Assembly: GCA_041725935.1 (NCBI GenBank)
Contig: JBGRQD010000008.1
Coordinates: forward strand, 62,001-126,000
Reading direction: 5' to 3'
DNA length: 64,000 nt
From: Marivita sp041725935
GTDB taxonomy: Bacteria; Pseudomonadota; Alphaproteobacteria; Rhodobacterales; Rhodobacteraceae
Shown: positions 26,012-34,314 of the stretch, piece after piece
Position numbering within the stretch: the first letter of the stretch is position 1
Layout: each line of letters opens with the position of its first letter
Notes under the pieces: model-generated
Told to the model about the DNA's origin: nothing
Seen by the model: the letters and a program-made list of their open reading frames with translations, nothing else
The model's database searches: none
Made by a program: the position numbers and the translations under genes

Positions 26012-26737
26012 ATGCAGCGCTGGCTCGGCCTCGCGAGATCCCTCGTGATTTATCACAATCCGCTAACGATTGGCGCGTGGCGGCGCTTTTACGCGCAAAC
26101 CCTGCGCTCCGGAGATTTGGTTTTCGATGTGGGAGCGCATGTTGGGTCACGGACGCGGGCCATGCGGCGCGTCGGAGCACGGGTCATAGCCCTTGAACCG
26201 CAGCCGCTCTTTGCACGGTATCTCCGGATGACACTACCCAAAGACGTGGTCTTGATCGAGGCCGCCGCCGGTGGTGCCGAGGCAATGGCAGAAATGTCCG
26301 TGTCCTCCCGCCACCCAACCGTCTCGTCATTACAAACGACTTTTGTCGCGGACGCCCACGCAGCGCCCGGTTTCGCCCATGTGCGCTGGGACCAAACGGA
26401 AACGGTCAGGATGGTCACGCTCGACAGCCTCATCGCGACGCACGGTCTTCCCGCCTATGTCAAAATAGATGTGGAAGGCTTCGAGCTTGATGTGCTTTCG
26501 GGTCTGTCACAAGCTGTGCCTATGCTCTCGGTCGAATATCTTCCCGAGTTCGTGCATCTGACAGAGGCTGTGATCGACCGTATCGAAGAGCTTGGCCCGT
26601 ACCGGTTCAATCCCGTTGTCGGTGAGCGTTCTGGCTTCCTGTGGTCCGACTGGCGCGATGGGGATGCATTGCGAGACTGGCTGTCCACCCTTCCGGCAGG
26701 CGCGCCGTCAGGCGATCTTTTTGCCCGCCTGGCCTAA
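26012..26737 (+). CDS. FkbM-family methyltransferase
   Basis: 241 residues. The FkbM layout is clear: GDLVFDVGAHVGSRTRAMRR (SAM motif), ARVIALEPQP, VRMVTLDSLIATHGLPAYVKIDVEGFELDVLSGL, then MLSVEYLP. Such enzymes usually O-methylate sugars or small metabolites. It is divergent from ribA and its stop overlaps the end of the inositol-monophosphatase-like gene by four bases. AAGG lies eight bases before the ATG. Confidence 0.85.
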   Translation: MQRWLGLARSLVIYHNPLTIGAWRRFYAQTLRSGDLVFDVGAHVGSRTRAMRRVGARVIALEPQPLFARYLRMTLPKDVVLIEAAAGGAEAMAEMSVSSRHPTVSSLQTTFVADAHAAPGFAHVRWDQTETVRMVTLDSLIATHGLPAYVKIDVEGFELDVLSGLSQAVPMLSVEYLPEFVHLTEAVIDRIEELGPYRFNPVVGERSGFLWSDWRDGDALRDWLSTLPAGAPSGDLFARLA

Positions 26738-27513
26738 CCGCGCAGGGTCCTTGCAAACTCCGGGAACAAGGCGCTTGTGGCGGTAACCACGGTGCCCGTG
26801 TCTTCCGGGCGTTCCCGGGCATCCCACCCTTCCACGACCGCACCGGCTTCGCGCAGGAGAACAAGACCGGCGGCGATGTCCCAAAGCTGCAACCGGCGTT
26901 CCCAAAACCCATCAAGACGGCCAGAGGCGACATAGGCAAGATCGAGCGCCGCCGCTCCCATGCGGCGAACGCCGGCACATTTCGGCATCAGTCTGGCGAT
27001 ATCACCGGCATGATCGTCGATATGCGCCATGTTGCCAAATGGAATGCCTGTACCGAACAGCGCCGCCGAAAGATCCGCTGATTGTGACACAGAGACAGGC
27101 TGGCCATTCAGTTTGGTGCCTGTGCCTTTGCCTGCCGCAAATGTCTCGCCTTTTACCGGATCGTGGACAACGCCAAGAACCAAACCCCCCGCATCCTCCA
27201 GCGCAATGGACACGGCCCAGTGCCCGATTCCTCGCAGGAAGTTTGTTGTCCCGTCAAGCGGATCGACGATCCATCGGCGCCCTTGGCCGGGTGCGGCTCC
27301 GGTTTCCTCTCCTAACCAGCCATCACCAGGACGCGCCTTTGCAAAACCATCCCGCAGATGTTGCTCAGCTGAACGATCCGCTTCGGAGACGAAATCACCG
27401 GCCCGTTTGGTCGCGATGGTCAGCGCATCACGGGTGGCCCAGTATCCAAGAAGGGTCTCACCAGCCTCATGCGCAAGCCTTATGGCAAGCGCCATATCAT
27501 CCTCAGCGGTCAT
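26734..27513 (-). CDS. Inositol-monophosphatase-family phosphatase (CysQ/SuhB-like)
   Basis: 259 residues from ATG 27513. All family metal motifs are present: GEETG, DPLDGTTNFLRGIGHWAVSIAL and WDIAAGLVLLREAGAVVEGW. It could act on inositol phosphate, 3'-phosphoadenosine phosphate or a sugar phosphate; sequence alone does not decide. The start lies 11 bases inside the end of the glycosyltransferase gene, so it is coupled to the envelope operon. A longer N-terminus has no support. Confidence 0.88.
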   Translation of the reverse strand: MTAEDDMALAIRLAHEAGETLLGYWATRDALTIATKRAGDFVSEADRSAEQHLRDGFAKARPGDGWLGEETGAAPGQGRRWIVDPLDGTTNFLRGIGHWAVSIALEDAGGLVLGVVHDPVKGETFAAGKGTGTKLNGQPVSVSQSADLSAALFGTGIPFGNMAHIDDHAGDIARLMPKCAGVRRMGAAALDLAYVASGRLDGFWERRLQLWDIAAGLVLLREAGAVVEGWDARERPEDTGTVVTATSALFPEFARTLRG

Positions 27514-28570
27514 CTCGGGCATCCTTCGCAATGCGGTCGAGCACGTCAGCCACCAAGCGCGTCGTGCCATCCCAATTTTGCAGCGCTGCACCGGCCGCTT
27601 GCGATGCGGCCGCCATCCGGTCTCGCGTTTCATGTGCGTCAATTACCTGCGCCAGTGCATCGGCAAAGGCCTTGTGATCGTCTGGTGGCACCAAGAGACC
27701 TGCTCCGGGTGCGACGGTCTCGGGCACCGCCCCTGTTGCGCAGCTGATGATCGGCAGGCCGGCGGCCATCGCCTCGTCAAAAACGATGCCGTAACCCTCG
27801 TAACGCGTGGCGAGCGCAAATACGCTGGCCTGTCCGTAAAGCCGTGCCAGCTCTTCTCCTGAGACACGGCCTGCAAGACGCACCCTGTTCGACAAGCCGA
27901 ACTCGTCAACCAGACGAACGAGAAGTGCCGCGTGCTCCGCATCCAGAGCAGCCCCCGCGATCACTGCCTGCCACGGCCTGTCGGCCACTTGAGCCAATGC
28001 TCGCAAGAGCACGTCATGACCCTTGCGCGGGACTTGAATTCCGACCGACAGGATCAGCGGTGGTTTCGTCTTGGCAAGGCGACCAATCGGGCGGTCCGTG
28101 CCGGGACGTGCAACCGTGATACGACCAGAGGGAACATCGTAATCCGATGCAAGCAAGGCCGCCGTGTGCGGGCTTGGAACCAGAACATGAGAGGCAAGAG
28201 CGAGGTTGTCGCGTTCGGTTCGGAACAGTTTGTCACGCTTGTCCTGAGGCAAACCACTTTCATGCGCCAGTGGATGATGGACAAGGGCAATTATGGGCGC
28301 GGACATGCCAGTCAACACCTCGTGGTCCATTGCCCCCATCGCGAGCCCATCGATGATGACCGGTGCTGTTGGCGGAACCATAGCTAGCTGTTGCGCTGCG
28401 TGTCGCATGTCTTTCTTCGACGGGTCGGGAAAGCTTGCCCCCAGCGGGATATGTGTGACGTCCCACCCAAGCGCGCGGAGCCCAGAAAGCAGGCGCAAAT
28501 CGTAGATGTATCCCCCCGTCAGAGTTTGCAGGTCACCTGGAACGGCAAATGCGGCAGTTCTGGGGGGCAT
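27503..28570 (-). CDS. Glycosyltransferase family 4 (GT-B fold)
   Basis: 355 residues from ATG 28570. The N-terminal acceptor domain has a GGYIYDLRLLSGLRALGWDV start. The C-terminal donor domain has LILSVGIQVPRKGHDVLLRALAQV and the EX7E motif region RYEGYGIVFDEAMAAGLPIISC with AVPETVAPGAGLLVPP. This is typical GT4 retaining transferase sequence acting on nucleotide sugars, probably for a lipid- or glycan-linked product given the neighbouring flippase-like and transferase genes. GGAG lies ten bases upstream. Confidence 0.88.
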   Translation of the reverse strand: MPPRTAAFAVPGDLQTLTGGYIYDLRLLSGLRALGWDVTHIPLGASFPDPSKKDMRHAAQQLAMVPPTAPVIIDGLAMGAMDHEVLTGMSAPIIALVHHPLAHESGLPQDKRDKLFRTERDNLALASHVLVPSPHTAALLASDYDVPSGRITVARPGTDRPIGRLAKTKPPLILSVGIQVPRKGHDVLLRALAQVADRPWQAVIAGAALDAEHAALLVRLVDEFGLSNRVRLAGRVSGEELARLYGQASVFALATRYEGYGIVFDEAMAAGLPIISCATGAVPETVAPGAGLLVPPDDHKAFADALAQVIDAHETRDRMAAASQAAGAALQNWDGTTRLVADVLDRIAKDARDDR

Positions 28571-28659
28571 GGTCGTCGTGCTCCATATTCTGGGAAAACT
28601 GTGTAGATCGTTGATATGGCCTGTATTTAGACCGCGTCCAGCAACGAGGGCGCTTGACG

Positions 28660-29592
28660 CTAAGGGCTGACAGGTTTGGTAACGGTCGAAAACCCGGCAA
28701 CAAGCACGCCCGGAAGGGCCGACAGAAGAACGACAAGGCCAAACGCAACGCTTGCTGCAAAACCTTCGGCTGCCGTTACACCTGCAAGTGGCAGCAGGGC
28801 GGCTGTCGCGCCTTCGCGCAGGCCCCAGCCGCTCACCGTGATCGGGATCAGCATCGTGAACAGGATCAGCGGAACCAGAACCATGGCCGTGGCAGGCGCA
28901 AGCACCACGCCGACCGCCGCAGTGCAACAGGCAAAAGCCGCGATGTTGAGAACGACGGTGCCAATGCTGAGCAAGACTTGTCGGCGCCGGACTTCACGGG
29001 CCCAGACCGCCCGCTGGAAGTTTGCCATGAACGCTGAAATTGCTGTGCCCATTTTAGTCGGTAAACTTGGGCTCGCGATTGCCAAGACTATCCCCGTCAG
29101 GATCACCGCAGTCACGGTCACAAACACCGGAGTTTGGAGCGAAACTGGTAAGTCGAACCCACCCGGAACAGCCCATGTGCCAAGAACCGCAGCAGCAAAG
29201 AACAGGACCAGCGCAACCTGCCCGACCAGTCGCTCGAAAAGCACGGCTTGGCCGGAAATCGCCAATCCAGCCTGTGCGCGTGCCCGAACCGCTCTGCCCA
29301 CATCGCCGAGCACGCCTCCGGGCAGAATTTGGTTCACCACCTGCGAGAGATAATATTCCCGGACCGCCTGCTGTCTGGTCAGAAGAAGGCCCAGTTGTGC
29401 CGCAGTCAATCGCCACCGAAACGCCGACAGCACGAGCTGCCCAGTCACCGCAACCAGCGCCGCCAGAAGCCAAGGAAGCTCTGCAGTGACGAGATGGTCA
29501 ACCGCAGTTTGTCCGTCTGCCACCCGCCAAAGCAGAACAAGCAGCCCGATCGCGACAGTGACCTGAAGACCAACTCTTAAGAACCGTGCCAT
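28660..29592 (-). CDS. Lysylphosphatidylglycerol-synthase-TM/flippase-like membrane protein (UPF0104)
   Basis: 310 residues with about eight hydrophobic helices. Family signatures of the UPF0104/AglD type are present: FRWRLTAAQLGL, YYLSQVVNQILPGGVLGDVGRAVRA, ISGQAVLFERLVGQVAL and LFTMLIPITVSGWGLREG. The cytosolic lysyl-transfer domain of MprF is absent, so it is likely a lipid or lipid-linked sugar translocation factor. It lies three bases after the LtaS/OpgB-like gene in the envelope operon. Confidence 0.85.
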   Translation of the reverse strand: MARFLRVGLQVTVAIGLLVLLWRVADGQTAVDHLVTAELPWLLAALVAVTGQLVLSAFRWRLTAAQLGLLLTRQQAVREYYLSQVVNQILPGGVLGDVGRAVRARAQAGLAISGQAVLFERLVGQVALVLFFAAAVLGTWAVPGGFDLPVSLQTPVFVTVTAVILTGIVLAIASPSLPTKMGTAISAFMANFQRAVWAREVRRRQVLLSIGTVVLNIAAFACCTAAVGVVLAPATAMVLVPLILFTMLIPITVSGWGLREGATAALLPLAGVTAAEGFAASVAFGLVVLLSALPGVLVAGFSTVTKPVSP

Positions 29593-29595
29593 TCG

Positions 29596-31227
29596 TTAGC
29601 CTCTTCCGTCCTGCACAGGATCGGTGAAACTCTGCAAAATTAGGTCCCGCATCTGGTCCATGCGGACCAAAGGTGCATCGCGTGGAGGTATAAGACCTTG
29701 GGTCAGCCCCCAATTCGTTGCGGCTCGATCGACCAGATCATCAGGGCCGATGACATGGATCGGCACATCTGACCGTTCGTCGAGGGCAATGAACCCAGCC
29801 GCCTGATGATCACCCACGACGATCATCAAAGGGGGGTTTTCGGCATGAAGCGCAGCGTAGGACAGGACGACCTGCAAGGCATAGTCGATTGCCAGACGGT
29901 ACTGCGCCCGCACCCGGTCGCGGTCACGCCACACGACGTCGGGCGGCTCTCCAGCTAAAGCCATTGGATCAAAAATACTGCCATCCCCGATGCTGTCCCA
30001 TTCCACAAGTTCGGGCACAGGCACCCAGGGGGCATGCGACGACCCGGTTGCCACCTGAATGAAGAACGGCCTGTCATCGGCACGTTCGGTGCGCAAAAGG
30101 CGATCCATGGCGGCAAACGTGAACTGGTCGGGCATTGTCACCCAATTGAAACTCAGCCCTTCGTATCCGAGGTCTGCAGCGGCAAGGATGGTCTCGAAAC
30201 CCATAACCGCGCTCTCGGGCCAGTCGAGCGTGATTTGCGGCATCACCGCAGCTGTGTGAAAGCCTGCGTCCGCCGCGAAGTGGAACAGCGTCTTGCGATT
30301 TGACGCCAGCGCGGCACCGTAGCGCGTCTGGTCGTTGACCCAGAGCCCGTTGGCCAACGTCGCATGTGCCAGCCAGCTTTGGCCACCTCTGGTTGGCGAG
30401 GCCAGAAACCCCGACGCCATGGACAGCCCACGCGAAGCAAGATCCTCTTGGCCACGTTCTAGCGTGTTGCGATGCAGGTCTGAAAAGAGGGGCGTGTCAA
30501 AACTTGTGCGTCCATAGCTCTCGACGAAAACAACGATGACATCCCGGTCAATTGCATTCAGCATGCCATCGATCCCGACAAAAGGATCATTCGCAGCGGC
30601 CTTTGAAAACTCCCTCAGGTCGATCAGCGTTGAGCGTATCATCTCAATGCGCTCGATACCGACCCGCGCGGAAAACGCAGAGCCTGGAATATGGGCAGGA
30701 AGGTTCCACCGTCCGAGCGTTTCTCCAATTTCCGCGGCTGCAACTCCAGCCGACAGCACTGCCGCTCCTCCGGTCAGGCCTTGGAAAAGTAGTTTTCTCG
30801 ATCCCATCGCGGCCCAAACACCCGTTGACCACCAAAGCAATGCAGTGACGGCGCAAATGACCACCACCGCAGCAACAAGCGCTAGAACAGCGAGGACCGG
30901 TCCGACCGCACCCGTCAACAGCCTTGCACCGGCTTCAATCAGCGCGAGGTCCGAAACCGGGTTGAAACCCCGGGACAAGGCCGAGAACATCGCGAAATCG
31001 GCAGCTTTGAGCACAGCGATCAAAACCAAGACCGCAACCAGTGCACCGCGCAACACCTGCCCTACGCGGCCTGCGCCGAACGCCATCAGGCCCAGCAGGA
31101 TCGCGGGCCACTCCAGAGGAAAAGCCAGCAGGGCTGCCCAAGTCATCGCGTCTGGGTGATTGGGCTGGATCAAGACCAGGTAGAGGATCGCCGCCGCAAT
31201 GAAGGGCCGCCAGATCGAGCTTGTCAT
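29596..31227 (-). CDS. LtaS/OpgB-like membrane sulfatase-fold phosphoglycerol or phosphoalcohol transferase
   Basis: 543 residues. Several N-terminal membrane helices (to about residue 165) precede a sulfatase-fold catalytic domain. Metal and nucleophile positions of the LtaS/OpgB family are visible: Glu236 in VFVESYG, Thr279 in SPTRGGQ, and VVGDHQ near the C-terminus. The use of Thr rather than Cys/Ser-x-P-x-R argues for phosphotransfer rather than sulfate hydrolysis. Start overlaps the preceding gene's stop (ATGA). With opgH-opgG 1.5 kb away, an OpgB-like role on periplasmic glucans is possible. Confidence 0.82.
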   Translation of the reverse strand: MTSSIWRPFIAAAILYLVLIQPNHPDAMTWAALLAFPLEWPAILLGLMAFGAGRVGQVLRGALVAVLVLIAVLKAADFAMFSALSRGFNPVSDLALIEAGARLLTGAVGPVLAVLALVAAVVVICAVTALLWWSTGVWAAMGSRKLLFQGLTGGAAVLSAGVAAAEIGETLGRWNLPAHIPGSAFSARVGIERIEMIRSTLIDLREFSKAAANDPFVGIDGMLNAIDRDVIVVFVESYGRTSFDTPLFSDLHRNTLERGQEDLASRGLSMASGFLASPTRGGQSWLAHATLANGLWVNDQTRYGAALASNRKTLFHFAADAGFHTAAVMPQITLDWPESAVMGFETILAAADLGYEGLSFNWVTMPDQFTFAAMDRLLRTERADDRPFFIQVATGSSHAPWVPVPELVEWDSIGDGSIFDPMALAGEPPDVVWRDRDRVRAQYRLAIDYALQVVLSYAALHAENPPLMIVVGDHQAAGFIALDERSDVPIHVIGPDDLVDRAATNWGLTQGLIPPRDAPLVRMDQMRDLILQSFTDPVQDGRG

Positions 31228-31964
31228 GAGTGCGTCCGCCACAGCCAAAGCACATCGCGACCGAACGACCAGATCAGCGCGGATGAAGCGGTCACAAGGA
31301 TTGCTGATGCCAACGAACCGTCGATAACCGGGGCCTGCAGGATCACCAGGGCCATGATCTGGATAACACACACAATCTTGCGACCCAGTCTTTCGGGAAG
31401 TGGATTTGCCATCCATGGCCATATCGCCGAGGCTGCCACGAAGACATATCGAGGAAGACCGAGCAGCAGCACAACCGCGCCCACGGAGCCGGATGACCAT
31501 GCGAGCAGTGCGAGGACCAACCCTAGCGCTGCATCGACCTCCATGTCGAAACGTGCGCCAAAATCCGAAACGTGACCGCCAAGTCGTGCCAACCAACCGT
31601 CGATGCCATCAAGAGCCAAGGCGCACAGCGCTATACCCAGGACAATCCATCCGGAAATCGGAACACCGAGCGCAGCCACAAGAGTGGATGTAAGGGCCAG
31701 TCTTATGAGCGTCACGAGATTGCATAAACCGAGGTCGTTGTGCGGATAACCGCGCCGCATCAATGCGGCGGCCAGTGCACCACCAAAGCTCATCACAACA
31801 AGCGATATTGCGGCAAACACAGGGCCGAACACTGCCCCCGTCACCGCGCACATCAAAAGGCCTAAACACGCTGCACAAAGTAAAAATTGACCAAACGCAC
31901 CTCGTGTCAGCGACAGGAGCGAGGCGTGATCTGAAGCAACGATGTAAGGCTGTATCTTGCGCAT
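31224..31964 (-). CDS. CDP-alcohol phosphatidyltransferase
   Basis: 246 residues with about six membrane helices. The family signature D-G-x2-A-R-x8-G-x3-D-x3-D is intact in DGWLARLGGHVSDFGARFDM (Asp followed by EVD). This enzyme class swaps CMP from a CDP-lipid for an alcohol, such as glycerol phosphate, inositol phosphate or a related head group. It heads the leftward envelope operon, and the stop overlaps the LtaS/OpgB-like gene. Together with the monophosphatase this hints at an unusual phospholipid head group. Confidence 0.87.
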   Translation of the reverse strand: MRKIQPYIVASDHASLLSLTRGAFGQFLLCAACLGLLMCAVTGAVFGPVFAAISLVVMSFGGALAAALMRRGYPHNDLGLCNLVTLIRLALTSTLVAALGVPISGWIVLGIALCALALDGIDGWLARLGGHVSDFGARFDMEVDAALGLVLALLAWSSGSVGAVVLLLGLPRYVFVAASAIWPWMANPLPERLGRKIVCVIQIMALVILQAPVIDGSLASAILVTASSALIWSFGRDVLWLWRTHS

Positions 31965-32068
31965 TCAGATGATTGTAGCGTTCAAAAGCGCTAGTCAAGC
32001 CTTCGGGGACCTGCTTGAAGTGCAAGGGTCGGGACCTAGTTCTCTCGAAGGCAACAGAGGCAGACGGG

Positions 32069-32620
32069 ATGACGCAGTCAAGATATACGGGACCGGCGCG
32101 TGGAGTGCATTGGCTGATGGCCGTGCTGATCCTTCTCACCATCCCGGCTGGGTTGATCATGGTTCAGCCCGGCCTTGATCGCAGTCTGCAAAATGGCCTC
32201 TTCATTTACCACAAGAACGTTGGTGTTCTGTTGCTTCTTTTGATAATTTTACGGCTGATTTGGCGTCTGAGAAATCCACCGCCCGCAAAACCCTTAAGCC
32301 TTGCGCCGGCCCAGGCACGGATCGCGGAGTTGACGCATATTGCGATGTATACATTGCTGTTCGTTGTTCCAATTGCTGGTTATGTGCGTGTCAAAGCTGG
32401 CGGTTTTCCCATCGAAAGCCTTGATGCCATGAACATCCCGTCCTTGGTGCCACGATCCGAGGCACTGGGAGAGGTCGCAAAGACAGTGCATTATTGGTCC
32501 GGGCTTTTGTTGATGGCTTTGATCGCAATGCACATCGGCGCCGCCGTCTTCCATGGCGTGGTGAAAAAGGATGGCGTGTTTTCCCGCATGTGGCCACCGG
32601 TTGGCGGTGATACTCGCTGA
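32069..32620 (+). CDS. Cytochrome b561-family membrane protein
   Basis: 183 residues from ATG 32069 (GAGG eight bases upstream). Four transmembrane helices with the haem-ligand His residues in place: ARGVHWLMAVLIL, FIYHKNVGVLLLLL, ELTHIAMYTLLFVVPIAGY and HYWSGLLLMALIAMHIGAA. It is probably a quinone-linked electron carrier or superoxide/quinol oxidase of the CybB type. Divergent from the CDP-alcohol transferase gene and upstream of opgH. Confidence 0.88.
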   Translation: MTQSRYTGPARGVHWLMAVLILLTIPAGLIMVQPGLDRSLQNGLFIYHKNVGVLLLLLIILRLIWRLRNPPPAKPLSLAPAQARIAELTHIAMYTLLFVVPIAGYVRVKAGGFPIESLDAMNIPSLVPRSEALGEVAKTVHYWSGLLLMALIAMHIGAAVFHGVVKKDGVFSRMWPPVGGDTR

Positions 32621-32721
32621 TCTTTGCTACCACTTGTTTTGGGCTGATTGGGCAAGACAAGCCCATTCGTCCAAGCCTCAAATCACAAGCTCTTCACCTC
32701 AACAAAGGAACCTAACCTTAA

Positions 32722-34314
32722 ATGTCCGTGGCAGAGATCATTGCGCGCGCGAACCCGACCCACTCCGACAAGATCGAACGCCCCGGTTTTGGATGGCTTG
32801 TCGCACAGTTGGTCCTGACGCTGCTTGGTGCAGCCTGCATTTCTACGATCTTCGCATTGAGTATTGTGGAATGGACAGGCGCGTCCCTGGTCGCTTTCGT
32901 GTTGATCGGCCTGGGTGCGATATGGATTTCCGGCGGAGCCGCCACCTCAGTCTTGGGATTGTTGCAACAGCAGGTGGCACCCGTTTCACCGTCAAGCGAT
33001 TGGCAGCCTGTGGAAAAAACCGCAATTCTTGTCCTCCTTTGCGGTGAAGATGCACGCCCTTTGGCAAAGTATCTTTCAGAGTTGCATCGGGGCTTGAACC
33101 GTCGGGGTTTTGGTCAGGCTGCTGAAATCTTCGTACTGTCTGACACGAATGATCCTGATCACATAGCGGCAGAGGAAACAGCGCTGAGCCAACTCGTCGA
33201 GGACGGCACAATCACATACCGGCGGCGCTTGCGTAACGTTGGCCGCAAACCGGGCAACATCGCGGACTGGCTTGCCTCATCACACTCACGCGATTACGCC
33301 TACATGCTTGTTCTTGATGCCGACAGCCGAATGTCTGCGGCGCGGATAATGAGCTTAATCTACCGGTTGGAAAGCAAGCCGCGACTGGGTCTTTTGCAGG
33401 CGGGCATGACCCTTCTGCCGGCGCGCAGTCATTTCGGCAAACATCAGCGGGTCGCATCGCGTCTTTTGTCGCAGAATTTTGGGCGCGGTCTGGCCGCTTG
33501 GTCAGGGGAAGCCGGAAATTACTGGGGCCACAATGCGATCATGCGGATTGCCGCCTTTCGCAGCGCCGCACAGCTTCCAGTTCTGTCCGGACGCGCACCC
33601 TTTGGTGGGCCACCACTTAGCCACGACTTCATCGAAGCGGCCTGGATGCGGCGCGCAGGCTGGGCGATCGAGCTTGATCCGGAGACGTGGGGCAGCGCTG
33701 AGGACGGACCGCAGACCTTGTCGGAATTTCACAAGCGTGACCGTCGCTGGTGCCAAGGCAACCTGCAGCATATTCGGCTGATCACAGAACCAGGTCTCGA
33801 CATTGTCAGCAGGCTCCATCTCGCCTCCGGCATCGCGAGCTATCTTGCTGCGCCGGTCTGGCTTGCGTTGGTGCTCCTGGTTGCCACAGGCGCAGTGCGT
33901 GTCGAAGGTGCCCTGCCTTATCTCGTGGTCACCGCAATCATTCTCCTGCCGAAGCTGTGCGCACTTGGATATTGGCTCGCACGCGCACGGACCGTTTCCC
34001 GGCGACGCCTCGTTTTGCGGGCAAGCTTCGTCGAACTGCTACTCTCCACGGTGATCGCACCCTTGATGATGCTTCGACAGAGCGGTTCGGTCCTGTCTGT
34101 CCTCGCCGGTAGGGATTGCGGCTGGAAATCGCCAAACTTCTCGCGCCTGCGAATGTGGCGCGGGGTACCCGAGGTTGCAGTCGGGTCCGCATTGGTGGGA
34201 CTGGCATTCCTGACCGAGCCCGCATCATCGGCCCTCTGGCTTCTGCCTGTCGTTCTGCCTATGCTAAGCGCACCGATATTGCTTGGCTGGCTCGATCGGG
34301 GCGCAAAAGCATGA
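32722..34314 (+). CDS. opgH: Osmoregulated periplasmic glucan glucosyltransferase OpgH (short form)
   Basis: 530 residues, shorter than the ~850 of enteric OpgH because the long N-terminal regulatory region is reduced. Membrane helices flank a GT2 catalytic domain with VLDADSRM (DxD type), PPLSHDFIEAAWMRRAGW and the RRWCQGNLQH (Q-x-x-R-W-like) region. It polymerises UDP-glucose into the glucan backbone and passes it to the periplasm. The stop overlaps the opgG start (ATGA). Confidence 0.9.
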   Translation: MSVAEIIARANPTHSDKIERPGFGWLVAQLVLTLLGAACISTIFALSIVEWTGASLVAFVLIGLGAIWISGGAATSVLGLLQQQVAPVSPSSDWQPVEKTAILVLLCGEDARPLAKYLSELHRGLNRRGFGQAAEIFVLSDTNDPDHIAAEETALSQLVEDGTITYRRRLRNVGRKPGNIADWLASSHSRDYAYMLVLDADSRMSAARIMSLIYRLESKPRLGLLQAGMTLLPARSHFGKHQRVASRLLSQNFGRGLAAWSGEAGNYWGHNAIMRIAAFRSAAQLPVLSGRAPFGGPPLSHDFIEAAWMRRAGWAIELDPETWGSAEDGPQTLSEFHKRDRRWCQGNLQHIRLITEPGLDIVSRLHLASGIASYLAAPVWLALVLLVATGAVRVEGALPYLVVTAIILLPKLCALGYWLARARTVSRRRLVLRASFVELLLSTVIAPLMMLRQSGSVLSVLAGRDCGWKSPNFSRLRMWRGVPEVAVGSALVGLAFLTEPASSALWLLPVVLPMLSAPILLGWLDRGAKA

